Shown: positions 13,501-25,970 of the stretch, piece by piece | Numbering within the stretch: position 1 is the first letter of the stretch | Layout of the letters: each line of letters opens with the position of its first letter | Assembly: GCA_013399115.1 (NCBI GenBank) | Contig: VXAA01006455.1 | Location: 167,816 to 231,815, forward strand | Length of the DNA stretch: 64,000 nucleotides | Direction: 5' to 3' | Source of the DNA: Anseranas semipalmata | Taxonomy: Eukaryota; Chordata; Aves; Anseriformes; Anseranatidae | Notes under the pieces: generated by a model | Seen by the model: only the letters and a program-made list of their open reading frames with translations | Told to the model about the DNA's origin: nothing | Database searches by the model: none | Translations under genes and position numbers: made by a program

Positions 13501-16500
13501 TCTCTGAGCTTAATTACTTTCAAGGTCATTATTTTTTTTTTCTTTTACATCTGGCCAATTTTGTAAACGTCAAGCAGTGCAGGACTAAGGAATCATTCAT
13601 TTTGTGCCATTTTGTATCTTTTGGTAACTGTGATCATATCTTTCTCGACAGTGGTTAGAAAACTTGAAAAACAATGCTCATTTCAATTTAGGCAAGGCAG
13701 GACTGCAGCAGCATTTACTAATCCTTTAACATTTTTGGTGCCATAGTGGTCTTAGGATCTTGTAAGGTTTAAAGACACACAAGGTAGTGAAAATGATGTG
13801 AAAGCTCCAAATTAAACATGATGCTTTGTTTGTGTATTGGAAGTTAAAGATGCATTTAGCCTTTTTCACTTGCTATGCAGGAGTGTTGCAGTGCAGTTTT
13901 GTTTTGGCTTGGCATCAACGTTACTCCACAGAATTCACCCTGCAGGGAAAGAAATCTCTGAAAGGCAAGTGAACATGTAGGCATGGATCTGTGCATCTAG
14001 TCCTGTATGCACTGCCTGCGATTGCCTGCACGTGGTGCATGTGCAAAATGCAGCTGCAGCTGCAGAGCCTCTTGTGAGGTGCTGCAGGGGCAGTATGTTC
14101 TGAAAAAGTATGATCGGGAAACAATTACAGCAGCTAAAACATTGCGTATAGTATAGAGGACAGCATGTGCAATTTAAATATCGGTAGTAGTTCCTGGAGA
14201 AAAAAAAAAAAAAATCTACAGTCTGTGTTGGACTCCTGTCTACCACTCAGTTGAGGGAGTGGAAGAAATGATTGAAGAAAAGCTTTGTGGGGCATGTTGA
14301 ATAGTCTGGCTTTAGTGCTACAAAAGGCTTAAAAATTCATTTAGCATTGTTAGATCTCCTAGTGAAGTCTGGACCCTTTCTTGGGTGAAAGGGGCAAAAG
14401 GCCAGGTCGGTGTACAGCACTCTTTGAGACGGGAGGGCAAAGGGAGATTTATGGAATGTCTCCTTGGTCAGAAGAAATTCTCCCTACCCCGTAGTCTCCA
14501 AAAATGGACATCGACATGGGGAGGTTTTCAAGTATTATGCTGAAAATGTGTTGGCTGAAAAGATGATTGAGGAGCGCTGAAATTTATTACTGTTACCTGT
14601 AGTAAAGGAGGTAGTATATGGAGACTAAAGTAGGTGGTGTGATAGTGAAATAACTACAAAAGCAAATTGAGGTGGACTTCCACAATATTTCTGCTGCTTG
14701 GAGTTACCACTGATCCTTCCAGAATCCAGAAATGCTCATTCTGTAGCATCCCCAAAGTGGGGACAGAGCAGTGTTCTGTACAAATTATGTCCCTATCTCA
14801 CCCTAGCCTTACAGCAGAAGAGAAAGGGGCACTAAAAAGACGTAAGTGGAGCCCAACCAGCAAGAGCAAACAAACCATGTTGACTAGCATCCTAACATTA
14901 GAGCAGTTATTAGGTACCAAAATCATGATACTACTCTGACATTCTGCCTCCAGTTCAAAGTATTGTTTCAAATGACTGATAATGTCTTTGTCATGTATGG
15001 GCCCTGTACTCCCATTGCTAGGCTGAGTCAGAAATTGGGGATTTTAGACTAAATAACTACCGAACCGTGCTGATGTTTGAAATCTGACATTGCTGGTGAG
15101 CTTTGTAGTAAAGAAGTGATTCTTCGCTGAGTTCAGACCATATGGCACCTTAAGCAATAAGCAAAAGGAGTTTATAACTGACATTTTGTTAGGCATTTTC
15201 ATAATGTGCTGTTTTATGTTTCGTTTTACTCTCTGAAGTTTTCAAGTCAGTTTCTTTTGAGACAGGTGACGTGTGTAAAAACAGTAAGTAAAGGTAGATG
15301 CAGAGATGCAGAGTCTGACAGCCCATGAAAACAACTATCCAGGGTACCAACAGCAAATCTGATTTGTAATTCTGATTTATATGCTGCAAAATAGTGGAAG
15401 TTCTTAGGAACAGTTGCATAGTTCTGGAAGTTTTTGGAAGTTTCTTGTCTAAAAATAATATTCCCCTGTGTTGCAAGTGTCAGCAGCTCCTGCTTCAAAC
15501 TTGGCCGAATCTGAGGACGAGAATTTGAATTTTGTTTTCACATTGAGTTCTCTCTTCGTTATCCATCAGCTCTGCAGTTCCCATGACTCTCTGTCCTGAG
15601 TTTCCTTCATTTTCTGAGTAACTCCATGCTCTCTGAAGGCTATCTAATTCCTGCCTCTGCTTTGATAATATCATTTTGTTGAAGACCTGCTCAAATTGTT
15701 GTGGCTTTGCCACTAATGCATAAAGTGGTTGTTAAAACCATGATGCTCAATGCTGACAACAGTACAGGGTTTCTTTCCCTGTTCCTGCTGAATGTTCCTG
15801 TGCACACATGTCAGTGCAGCAGATGCTGAGGACCACGATGAATTTCTCTGCAGGCCCTGTGAAGTCTCTGTGGCTTGGTTTGGCCATGGTAAGGCAAGGC
15901 AAGGCGCTGCCTGATGCTACCGAGTCCCCACTTCGGGCTGCTCTGCAGCTCACTGCTGGGCGTGCTGTCTGGGGTGGTTTCAGCAGCTTGTATTTTCATC
16001 ACCCCAATCGTTGCCAAGTAGGCTGATTAATCATTATGCCAATAGTAATTTCTGCATCTCCTCACTGTGTGTTAACACAGTAAAAGCTAATTAGGAGTTC
16101 AGCAAACTATCATATTAATTGTAACTCTTCCCTCCAAAGTACATTACTTCGAAATAATTTTCACTCAATCAGAGGCCTGTGCAGTTCTGAGTGTCCTAAA
16201 GGAGTTGTTATTTAAAAGTCATCTGTCTGGCATCAGGTAATAGTTCAAGGACTCTGTATAAATTCTGTTAATGTAATGAGGAGGATGGGATTAGCCAGCC
16301 ATCCTAGCTGCAGGCTGGTGATGTTTGCACTGAGAGGAGAGTTGATCCCAAACCAGATGATATTCTGAAATCCAGAGCAAGAACTTCTAGAAGAGGTTTT
16401 TGTTCTGAGTATCTTGTACTTTTTTTTTCTTATTCTTCACAGTCCAATGTATCTTTATTTATTTCTGTGAAAATCTGTTGCTTCTTCAGAGCGTTTTACA

Positions 16501-17409
16501 GTTTGCCATGATGACTGTGGCTTGACGCCAGACGGGTGCACAACCTGACTTGCTGTGAGACAAGACTGGGGGCTGTTCCAGATAGCTGGCAACTACAAAT
16601 ATCTGCAAAGCAGAGACAGGCAACCTTGCTGCCAGCTGTCTCTGTCTGACAGAGTGCCATCTTGGGTTACATGTAAGGAAAAGAATGAATAGAAAAATGT
16701 GGGTTTTTTTAGCTGGCTGAGCTAAAGAATCAGAGTTTTGACAGCTTATATAGGATTTAAGAGGGATACATGCTAGGGCTCTTGCTTCACTCTTTAACAG
16801 ACATTCAAAATCTTTGTAGTGATCTTTGCAAGAACAAGGTTGTTATTCTTATTTATGCAATCTATCTATTCAGAACAAAATAATTTACATCCAGCTGCTC
16901 CATGATAGAGAAGATTTTCACATAATTATAAAGAAAATTTAGTCACTGGAAGGGAAGGAGGAGTTAAGATCAGCATGTATTAAATATGTATTAAATATAA
17001 ATAAACAATAACAAATGGGAAACTGCACTTACCACTGTGCAATTGTGTCTATTAAGACAGAAATGCTTTCTGAGCACTGGAATAAATGGGGAATTCATTT
17101 GCATTTAAAAGTTAGGTAGGTTGTTTTAAAAACTGAAAAACAAGTTTCTTTATCAATAAACTGTGTTTAAAAACAGTCATAAACATTTCAAAGCAATCTG
17201 CCCAGAGTGGGAGATGCTGTCTCATCACCTAATTGCCTGTAAGAGGTGTTTTTCCCTTTACAATGCAAGTCTTTCCCCCCTGTCTCCAAGCAGTCACATG
17301 GAGTGCCCCTCTGCTTAAAATTCTCCTCTTCGACCCTGAAGTATTACAGTTCTGCTTATCCAGAAGCTCGGTGTTATTGCTTGAACTAGCAGCAGCATAA
17401 TCCTCTGTG

Positions 17410-17705
17410 GTGCTGGTGCGTGAGGAGCCAGGCAGGCAGGGAGAGCTCCAGTAAGTGTGGCAGGAGAGCTCCCAGGGATGGGCGCTCCCAGGTGTGGAGC
17501 CGGGTGGCCGGGCAGCAGCGGCAGCGGCACGGGGTTTTGTTGCACCGCAGACGTGGGGCTCGGGCAGCAGTGCTCCTGCCGCAGGGTGGGCATGAGGATG
17601 ATGCGGTGCAGGGACAGAGAGCCCTGCTGAGCTGGGAGGTGCGAGCGGGAAGTTGTCCCTGCTGGAGCTGCTGGCGTGCGCTGCGGGGACACGTGCGAGA
17701 CCTCA
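17410..17705. other. CpG-rich patch, candidate small CpG island
   Basis: By eye this about 295-bp stretch contains about 19 CpG dinucleotides and is clearly GC-rich. The rough observed/expected CpG ratio is near 0.7, just above the relaxed island threshold. It underlies the longest open frame of the window (minus strand 17,315-17,896, 193 codons), whose composition is Pro/Ala/Ser/Leu-rich with no known domain. No TATA box, initiator or first-exon splice donor could be assigned confidently. It could be an orphan island or simply a GC spike. Confidence 0.45.
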
Positions 17706-17982
17706 GGCATCATAAGCAATGAAATGCTCCAAGCCAGAAGAGAGAGAGAAGTGAACAGACAGAATAAAAATATTAACAAGGAGCTTCCATCACCTCTGTC
17801 GCCTTCTTCAAAAAACAGCCCTTTGTTATACCCTGCCTTTGTAATTTCTGTTCCTCTGCAGAGACCAGAGGAGTGGTGGTGGTGCAGGGAGGGCACACCT
17901 GGGAGTTGCCTGCAATCTTATCCACACTCACTCACCAGAGGAGTTAATTTTCCAGGTTAGTGCAAGGTCTGTGATTTATACT

Positions 17983-18048
17983 TGGGCTGGAATTAGATGA
18001 TTAGATGATGGAAGGTCCCTTCCAACCCAAAGCATTCTATGATTCTAC
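17983..18048 (+). mobile_element. CR1 LINE, 5'-truncated 3' tail fragment
   Basis: CR1 is the dominant non-LTR retrotransposon of birds. The sequence reads as the terminal 3' UTR of a plus-oriented copy: a gggctgga-attagatgat portion, then gaaggtcccttccaaccca, then cattctatgattctac. The last part is the octamer-type terminal repeat that CR1 carries instead of poly-A. Only about 65 bp remain, consistent with the extreme 5' truncation typical of CR1 insertions. There is no coding capacity. The left boundary is approximate because similarity to the family fades before about 17,980. Confidence 0.9.
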
Positions 18049-19890
18049 TCTCTACATAACCCTGTAACACAGTAATACTGAAAGGAAACATGCAGTGGCT
18101 GAACAGGTGCCAAGCTGCCCTGTGCAGTGGCACTGGCATGCAGTTACCCAAAAGACCCTGGACACAGCTCTCCTCCGGGCACTCGGACGCAGTCTGCTTT
18201 GTGGTGTGCCTCCAGGTTCAGCAACGCCGGTGTCAATCTGTATCTTGGCTGTCATTTCCATGCCGTCAGCAGGTTGCCGTACTTGCCTCCTGTCAGTGGC
18301 TTTTCAAGGAACGCAGTAGGAGAAAGTGCCACTTCTCCCACACTTCATCTCCGTTGTCAAAGCAGGTGATGTATGGCAAAGCAGCGTGTCTTGCCACAGT
18401 GAGATGCAGGCTGTTGTTAATGAAGTGAAGACCCCGCTCTTCTTCCTCAGCTGAAGCCTTCCCATCAGCCCTGTGGTGCACAACTAAAGCAGGCTCCGGG
18501 AATAAGGAGCCCGCCGTGTGATGACTGAGTTTGTGTTTTGTTATTGACTTCACGGTTCACTCTGAAGCTGGAGCGGGCCGTTTGCTGACATTTTAAGGAG
18601 AGAAAAGCCAGCTGAGTAAAGCTGAAGGTTCCAGTTAATTACTGTTCAGAAAGGTGGCATAAAACCTGCGTGTTTCCTCCTGGTGCTAAAAGCTGTGAAT
18701 GATTCCTCCTCAGGAGCAGAGCAGCTCTCCTCCCAGCAGAGCTGGAGTGCTAATTGTGCTGTTTTACATGTCAAGACAATTTTCTCTTCCTATGGATCTG
18801 CTCGGCGCAGTAGTGGATCCATAAGTTACATGTTTGGGCGTTGTTTTTTTTAAAAGGCTGCTTCATTTTACATGAGGCGGGTATAAGATGTAGAGGGATA
18901 ATCTCTCTACTCCCCTTTGATCTCTGAAAAGTAGTATCATTCAAGATGAGATTCTCCACTTGGGAATCCTTCTTACACAGAGTTGCTTATGGGTTCTGGC
19001 TTTTCTAATTCATCCAAGGATTACACACTTTGTTAGTTTTCATAGAGCTCTTTTTTGCTCTTGGTATAAACATACAATTCCCATTCATGAGAAAAAAACA
19101 GCTTGAGGTACATCTATCCAGGGTAAAAACTGATTTTATTATGTGGAATAATTTAACCCTTTTAAGGCACAACCCTGCCTTTTATCAGAGGGAGCATCTA
19201 CATCTACATGCAAAAATCTTCTGCTTAGGGGTTATCCTGCAGATCTCTGACATTTCCCAGGGGGTGAAAAGGAGGTTTCTATAAGCCTTCACAGATTTCT
19301 TCATTTAACATTACTACTGGAGACAGCTTCACAGATAAAATCTAAATGTGTGTTTTTCACAACTCTGTATGTGAGAGAGAAATCAAGATGGAAATTGATT
19401 ATATGGAATATTTCAGTAACACTACTTATGCATATTTCATTGCTAAGCTTTGTGTACAGAATATGATTAGAAGATTTACAGCTAAAGTAAAAGAATAAAA
19501 CAGGTATTGTTTTGCATTAATGATTACAACAAATAAGTAATCTGATAATTAAGGTTGAAGTAGAGCTTGAATTTAAAACCTAAAGTTTTGCCATATATAA
19601 CTTTTAAAGATCTGTATTCTATAGTTTCACTTGTATAATCTCAACCTTGAGTTTTATGTAAAGGGGTGTTTGAAGAAAAACTAGTCATCCATCTTTTTTT
19701 CTGCTAAATTTTGAAGAAGTTGTTTAGGAATTATTCAAAGACTTGTAAAAATCCTGGCCACTTTAAAAGCAGAATTTCCAATACAATTTTCTCAGCATGT
19801 GAAAAAATGGGTCAGAATTTGTACCTTTGATCTTATCTGAATGTTTTGCTGTTGTCAGATAGGCAACATATATATTGCAAAATGGATGTC

Positions 19891-19931
19891 AGAACCAGAA
19901 AACTGGTTCTGTAACCAGAACCAGAAAACTG
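19891..19931. repeat. Perfect 8-bp hairpin followed by a direct repeat
   Basis: AGAACCAG at 19,891-19,898 pairs exactly with CTGGTTCT at 19,903-19,910 across a 4-nt AAAA loop. The 15-nt segment agaaccagaaaactg at 19,891-19,905 is repeated exactly at 19,917-19,931. The combination suggests a local duplication by slippage at a hairpin. No known regulatory role. Confidence 0.85.
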
Positions 19932-22122
19932 ATGCCTGTATAACTTGAGATTTTGCTCAATCAAAAATGAATAGTCTTATGAGCTGCCTGCCTTTAGATG
20001 TCAAGGTGCCATTAGCATAGATTTGAAATTTTTGATACACTCAAGTCTAAACTTGCATGAGACCTAATTGGTTTTCAACCTGAACCTGGAGCCTAAATCT
20101 AGTCCTGAAATTTCTCAGCCCATTTTTATTTTACTGAACTGAGGGATTTCAACACAGGCATCAGGTGAGGAACACTAACTTACTTCATTTGAAGATGTCA
20201 CCCCGTATATTCACTGTCTACTGACAGTATTTCCCTGAATCAGTGCTGTGCTATGATGGACATAATCTCTGGACCTATCTGTATGGCTTTCTGAATGCTC
20301 TGTGACTAAACTGTGTTATGGAAATGTTTGCTATGAGACCTTAACTGGTAAACTGGTTGATTAGTAGTAGGGCTGTTACAAAACAAGTATCATAGTAATA
20401 CCATGGACCAACTTCCTCTTAGGTGTGATTACATGACTCTGATCTATGGAGGAGGGCAGCATAGCTGTGCATCATGCCACCTCAGGGTAAGGGGGAGGAG
20501 AGGGTCTGTTTAGTCCCCATGTCCCCTGTTCAGAAGGGGGAAACAGGTTTTACCAAGTCATGAAAGGAGATTTAGTTCCTCCTTTTCCTGCATTTATACT
20601 CGCTGGTGTGTGCGCAGCAGTATAGTTCTGTTTAGGCTGGGGGCTGTCAGATCTTGCAGTGGTCTATTGCTGCTGGGCAAAGCGATGGGGCAAGTGGTTC
20701 TGGATCTCGTGAGTCTTTGGCTCCCAGATGGCCCGATCGTGACAGAGCTGGAATGACAGCTGAAGCCAGCTCTGTATCAGCTACTGCCCAGGCAATCAGC
20801 CAGTTCTGCTGATTGCAGTGGCTGATGAATTCTCTTGGGAACCACATAGACAAGTTTTGCAGGCTAGAAGTGGCTTGTTGAATGTACTGTGCAACTCCAC
20901 TGGAACTCCATGTTTTATGAGTAAAAATCATAAAAATTTATATTTACTCATTTTTACTCAATGTTGTGCTACCTGTTTCCTGCATGTCCCTGCTAGAAAT
21001 TGTACTATGATTAAAAAGCTTCCAACCAACCTTCCACGGTGTGACGTTGGTTAGGAAGTTACTAACTCTTTGTACATCCTACAACCATCCTTCAGTCTCA
21101 TGGAGGACTGAAAGAAAGAAAACAAATAGTTTTAAAGCTCAGAGGAATCATCTACTGCCTTTTGATGTAGAAGTCATTGGTTTGGTTTGGCGGAATTAAT
21201 TTTTTATGTAGAAGAATAATCCTGTATTTGATGTTCAACTTGCATAGTCACCTGCTTACATCCATTTATGCATGGTCTACATGAGGCTTTGTGATTGGAA
21301 TGTGTTATCTTACTAGACTGCACTTGTGCACAGTTGAGCTGACATCCTGTTTCTGAGCTTCTGGTTGAGAAGCTCACTGCTTGTTGGATGTGTTGGGTTG
21401 ATGACTATGGAGCCTTTTTAGAGTAAAGGATAAGAATAACCAAATGTAACACAGCTTATGTACCTTGAACCTGACGCAGAAGTATTACTATAGGTTTGTT
21501 CAAGGTACTTTAGACTAATTGAAGTTCTGCTTCACTCATCATACCACAACATGTGTTTTAAGGGCTTTACCCTAGTCAAAGACCAGTGTCCAAATATCTG
21601 AAATCTTTCTGGATCCATGTGATGTAGGCTGTCATGAGCCAACACCCCCAGTTCTGAATATCTCTGAACTGGAGGACCTGTCTACACATGTTGTTGTTGT
21701 TTTTTCTTTTTCTTCTTTTAAACTTAGCAAATACATCTTTTCTGGTATATTTTTCTGAAGCATCATGATACATTTTATAAGAAAAGAAGATGGTTATAAT
21801 CAAGGGAGAAAAGAACAGGGTATAATGCAAATTCTGAAATCAGCTGATATGCATTGCTGCAGTATCTCAGACAAGAGGAGTAGGCATGTTTCAGCTGACC
21901 TAATGCATCTTGAGTACAAAAGTAATCTGAAATAAAAAACGTTCTTCCTCTAAGGATGTTTTATGATGCTATTCAAAGCAAGAGAGCTTAAAAATCCTAG
22001 TATTAAACACATGGAAGATGCTTTCCCACACAGTTCATCCTTTTATTTCCTTTGACTTTCTATTTTTTCTTTTTGGTGGTGAGTGGTAAGTAGTCCCAAA
22101 GAGTCACTGGAAGTGAGTAAGG

Positions 22123-22123
22123 A

Positions 22124-22154
<31 letters not shown>

Positions 22155-22155
22155 A
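22123..22155. repeat. (ATAA)n microsatellite
   Basis: About eight uninterrupted copies of ATAA. It is the longest tetranucleotide array in the window, and its purity suggests it may be length-polymorphic. Confidence 0.95.
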
Positions 22156-25100
22156 AATACTAGACTATAGTTCCATTGATAAATGATTCTACATAATCCT
22201 GTATTGCATTATAGTGCAATCCTGACCCAATGGATGGAACTGGAAAGTTCCTAAAGAATTCAATACAGCCATGGTGTTTTTTGAGAGCTATGTAAGAAAC
22301 ACGTCCAACACGCCTTCCCAAAATCAGCAAATTAGCCTTGCTGTTGTTTTCCTGATGAAGTCTTCACAATTCAATTGTCATTTTTTAGTTTTCTAAGAGT
22401 CAAGAGTATCTTGATAGCTCTTTTTGATAAGACAAGAGCAGAGGCAAAAGGCTGGGTTAGCGAGATATCTATTCATTTGTGTTTCTGGACTTGAATAATC
22501 TAAGGCAAACTCTTGGTATTTTCCCCTTTGTCATCTTCAATACAGCAAATGCAAAACAGCTGAGATTAGGGAACTTATTATATAACAACTCCAACAATTA
22601 TGATTGGATTTTCAGTCCTTAATGCTCCCTTTTATTTCCTATGAAAATTAACATGTTCAACAATTTGCTCCCTATTGAAAGTCTAGTATTTGATAGTTTT
22701 GACAGAGACTTTCTTCTTCTGCAATATGCAGTTTCTCTTCCTATACCAGAATCTTTAAAATAGTCAGTTGGCAATTCCTATTATAGTTGCTTATTTGGAT
22801 CAGGCAAATTGCCGAATAAAAGGTTTGTAAATTATCTGCTTTATATTTGTGCTGTCCTCAAAGGACTGAAATTTGCTTTGGGGAAAAGCAAAGGACCAAG
22901 TAATAACATTTTCTTTTTTAAAGCACTGCCAGAAACTTAATTTCAGAGAGCTTTTTATTAAATTTCCCAGCCTTCCTTTCAAGCACTTTATTAGGAACAC
23001 GGCTCATTTATTTGGGAGGGGGAGGAAAGCATTGAGGAAGGGGGAGATGAAGGTGAAAAGCAAGCTCATTAATTCTTATTGTGATCTAAGTGTACCGTTC
23101 ATGTTGGCAACAATTTCATTTTTCTAATGCACAGTCATTGTCAAAGACTGATTTTAATATGGAAACCTTAAAGAACTGGGGAAATTGTTTCTCTTGTACT
23201 TTTTTTTTTTTTTTGAGCTCTTTTATACTGAAATTTTTAAGGCCTTTGGAATTTTTAAGTGGTTCTCCTACACCAGGTGAAAAAGACAGACCTTTGCTGC
23301 TTTGTTGGAGGGAACAAGAGAAATCAAAGATTTGATTGCTTTAATTATGAACTAGATTCAGCTTTTAGCACTGGGCTCGAGTCTGATCTTGCTAGAAAAG
23401 TGAAGGAAAGTCTAGGTAGTAGGTACAGTGTGAGGAGAAATTGATCCTGCTTGAAGGTTGTATTCTGCAAGTGTCTTTTTGTTCATTTACACCCGAGGCT
23501 TAGCATCAAAGCACCTAGATTTTAAGAAGGGACCGCTTTTTTCTAGGGTGCAAAAGAAAGGTGTCCTGGTAAGATGCAACAGAAGAGGTCAGTGGCTGCC
23601 TTTAGTTATACAATAAATGCATAAATTTTCTCTATGGAAGACAGAAGAGCTGTGAGCCCATTTAAAGAAAATACATAAGACTTAGGTGTGGGGACAATCC
23701 AAAGCGGTGTTGTTTTTCATGCATACACAATTTGAGTCTTGGTAGCTGAATACTGATGCAGTCTCAATGCACTGTTTTGACACTAGAGACCAAATTGAGA
23801 TGTTTTTGCTGGTGATGCCTGAGAGAGCTGACTGAAAACTGGAATTTCCATTCCACAGGAAATCTGCACATTTTGAAATTTTATGTCATTCCAGCTTGAG
23901 GCAAAGTCTGTCAAAATTAGCATTCTATGATATTCTGGTTTAGGACCATAGAAACATTTTGGCTGTAGTATTGTCTGAGGAAATGAGACTTGTTTTTTTC
24001 TGTTAAATGCTTGCCAAACCTAATCTAATTAAATTAAAATTTTCAACAGCAAATAGCTCTCTTCAGAAACACATTCGCTGTTTGATAGTTTGGGGACTGT
24101 GGCCATGCTGCTGTGATGGAAGGCCTTGATCTTCTGCCCTTTGAATTTAACCATTTTTCTGCCCTTTCTGCTGGGTCCTGTGGCTCTCAGCCACTTGGCT
24201 GTCCTTTTCAGGCAGCTGTTTCTGAAGTTCATGGGTCTTGTCAAGGAAAATGATGGAATAAATTTCCACCTCCCTTAGCACCATTAATGAGTTGTTTGTA
24301 GCTTCTTGAAAGTAAGGCATGAGGAGACCTCTGAGGAGTCGTGTGTCTTTAGTGCTTTTAGAACTTGGAATCAGGAACATTCTTTTCTTTTACTCTACTT
24401 TTTGTTCACTTGCTTTAACTCTTTCCCTAAAATAATTGCTGCTGCCTCATCTGTATCACTTGTCAAGCCTACTTTTCTCGTTGCCGGTTTCACAGGGTTG
24501 ATTTTTTTGACTGCTTGATTTGTATTTTACATGCTTATTCTCTCTGAATGCGAGGCACAATCCTTCAGCAATTACTGTGGTGCAGGGTTAAGGTCAGGAA
24601 TGCTTTACAGCTTTTGGTCTTGTTTGGTGGGAAGGGATGTGTCTGCCATGGTAGCTAGGTGGAAGGAGAGGTGCAAATGACTTATTTCTTCCAGGTGGCA
24701 CATAGCATTATTTGTAGGCTAGAGAAGTGTGTCAGCACAGATTTGGAGAAATACACCATACTGTTTTATAAATTACAAAAAATAATAACAGTGAGCTGAG
24801 AGGAGGCAGCTGGAGCAAGGCAGAACGGGCACATCCTACTTTTTGTGTTGCAGAAAGCTCGTGTGGGGGCACAGCAAGAGACAAGCTGTCAGCCGTACCT
24901 TCAGCTCTTGGAGCAAAGTGCCATTGCAGTGTTAGTATGTAACTCAAGAAGCTGTTGGCACTTTTGCAAGAAACAGAGGAAAAAACTTGTTACTGCTATT
25001 CAGAAATGCTAAGAAGATTGGTTTTGGTGGATGTTTGCTGCAGAGAAAAAAATCTGGATAACAATCTGATGCTAATATGTAGCATATATTTAGTGTAGTT

Positions 25101-25409
25101 TTCCTACTGTAAATCCAGTCCTGTTTAATCAGGTTGACTCCCCTGACCATTACCTTTCTATGAACTTTTCAAACCCCATCTAAGATGATGGGAATCTTAC
25201 GGGAAGGCACTTTCACAACTTTGCTGTTAGACATGTTTTTTAGTATTTTATTCCTAAATTTGTACCTGTTTGTCTTTTAGCTTAAGTTCCTCCTTTGGGC
25301 TGCTCAATTTGCCTGGTAAATGATCAGACATCAGTGTGATCCTTCCTGTCTTGGCCTTGCTAAGTTAACAGTGAGGAGGTTTAGTCCGGTTTAATCAGAA
25401 TGTTATCTT

Positions 25410-25970
25410 GATAATTTTTAAAGCTTATTTCTGGCCTCATTCTCATTTGAAGGACTCTTTCCGGAATGTGGCTGGCACTGTGCATAGCATTTCAGATGAG
25501 GAGCTTTCACAGGGGCCTTTACCATGGAAATTAATCTTCCTTTGCTCTCCTGAGGATACATCACCTGATAGGTTTACTCTTTTCATGGCTGTATCACACT
25601 GATGATTTGCAGACATCCTATATTCTACAAATGTACTGCCTCCTACATAGCTCCTCCAGCTGACAGCTTCGTGGGTTTTAACAGAAAGTCTTGTTATTAG
25701 TTCCAAAGCTTATGACCTTGCACACTGCTATTAAATTTCATCCCATTTCTATTACCACTCCAGATCATCCAGATCTTGCTGCGTGAGCTTCCAGTCCTCC
25801 TCGTATTGACAAGACCTCCAGTCATTTAGGCTTCAGGAAATTTATTTGTTTGCTTTTCTACTTTTGTGTCAATGTCATTAATACCAGCATTAAATGAGAT
25901 TGGTCCCAACACCAGTCTTCATGGATTTTCATTACTAACCTGCCTGAAGTTTAACCCTCCTGTTGCAGGC
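25410..25970 (-). mobile_element. Ancient CR1 LINE fragment, antisense
   Basis: Read on the plus strand, this region follows the reverse complement of an old CR1-type 3' region. The order of matching segments is: a GGCACTGTG...CAGATGAG stretch near 25,475-25,505; TCCTGAGGATACATC near 25,550; CATGGCTGTATCACACTGATGA near 25,585-25,605; TAAATTTCATCCCATTTCTATTA near 25,732-25,755; CCAGATCATCCAGATCTT near 25,760-25,778; and GCATTAAATGAGATTGGTCCCAACACCAG near 25,888-25,916. Several small gaps separate these, so the copy is far more decayed than the one near 55 kb. It probably inserted before the radiation of modern birds. Boundaries are approximate, and similarity may start further left. Confidence 0.75.

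Larger units (their letters stand above)
5290..17400. other. Non-coding block with microsatellites, palindrome and small GC patches
   Basis: No gene, tRNA or classifiable transposon was recognised over these 12 kb. Modest GC-rich pockets occur around 6,430-6,580, 8,900-9,010 and 11,640-11,950, and they account for the longer chance open frames there. Pure homopolymers lie at 8,419-8,436 (T18) and 9,519-9,537 (A19). The A19 run has no polyadenylation signal or retrocopy body upstream that I could identify. A short CpG-poor AAGGC-type local repeat occurs near 15,888-15,906. Splice-like dinucleotides are scattered, but no convincing exon pair was found. Confidence 0.7.
17720..25405. other. Non-coding block between CpG patch and ancient CR1
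   Basis: Apart from the truncated CR1 tail, the ATAA microsatellite and the AGAACCAG hairpin, no feature is recognised. Most of 18,600-20,600 and 21,000-25,000 is AT-rich and devoid of identifiable repeats. The open frames here are short and overlapping and carry no domain. A weak back-to-back splice-like junction at about 17,955 (CCAG|GTTAGT) has a poor polypyrimidine tract. Confidence 0.7.

Noticed and set aside
17315..17896. 193-codon minus-strand open frame, the longest in the window, with a hydrophobic stretch near residues 38-63
   Set aside because: It lies over the CpG-rich patch where stops are rare. The C-terminal two thirds are Pro/Ala/Ser/Leu low-complexity with no domain, and there is no splice, promoter or homology support.
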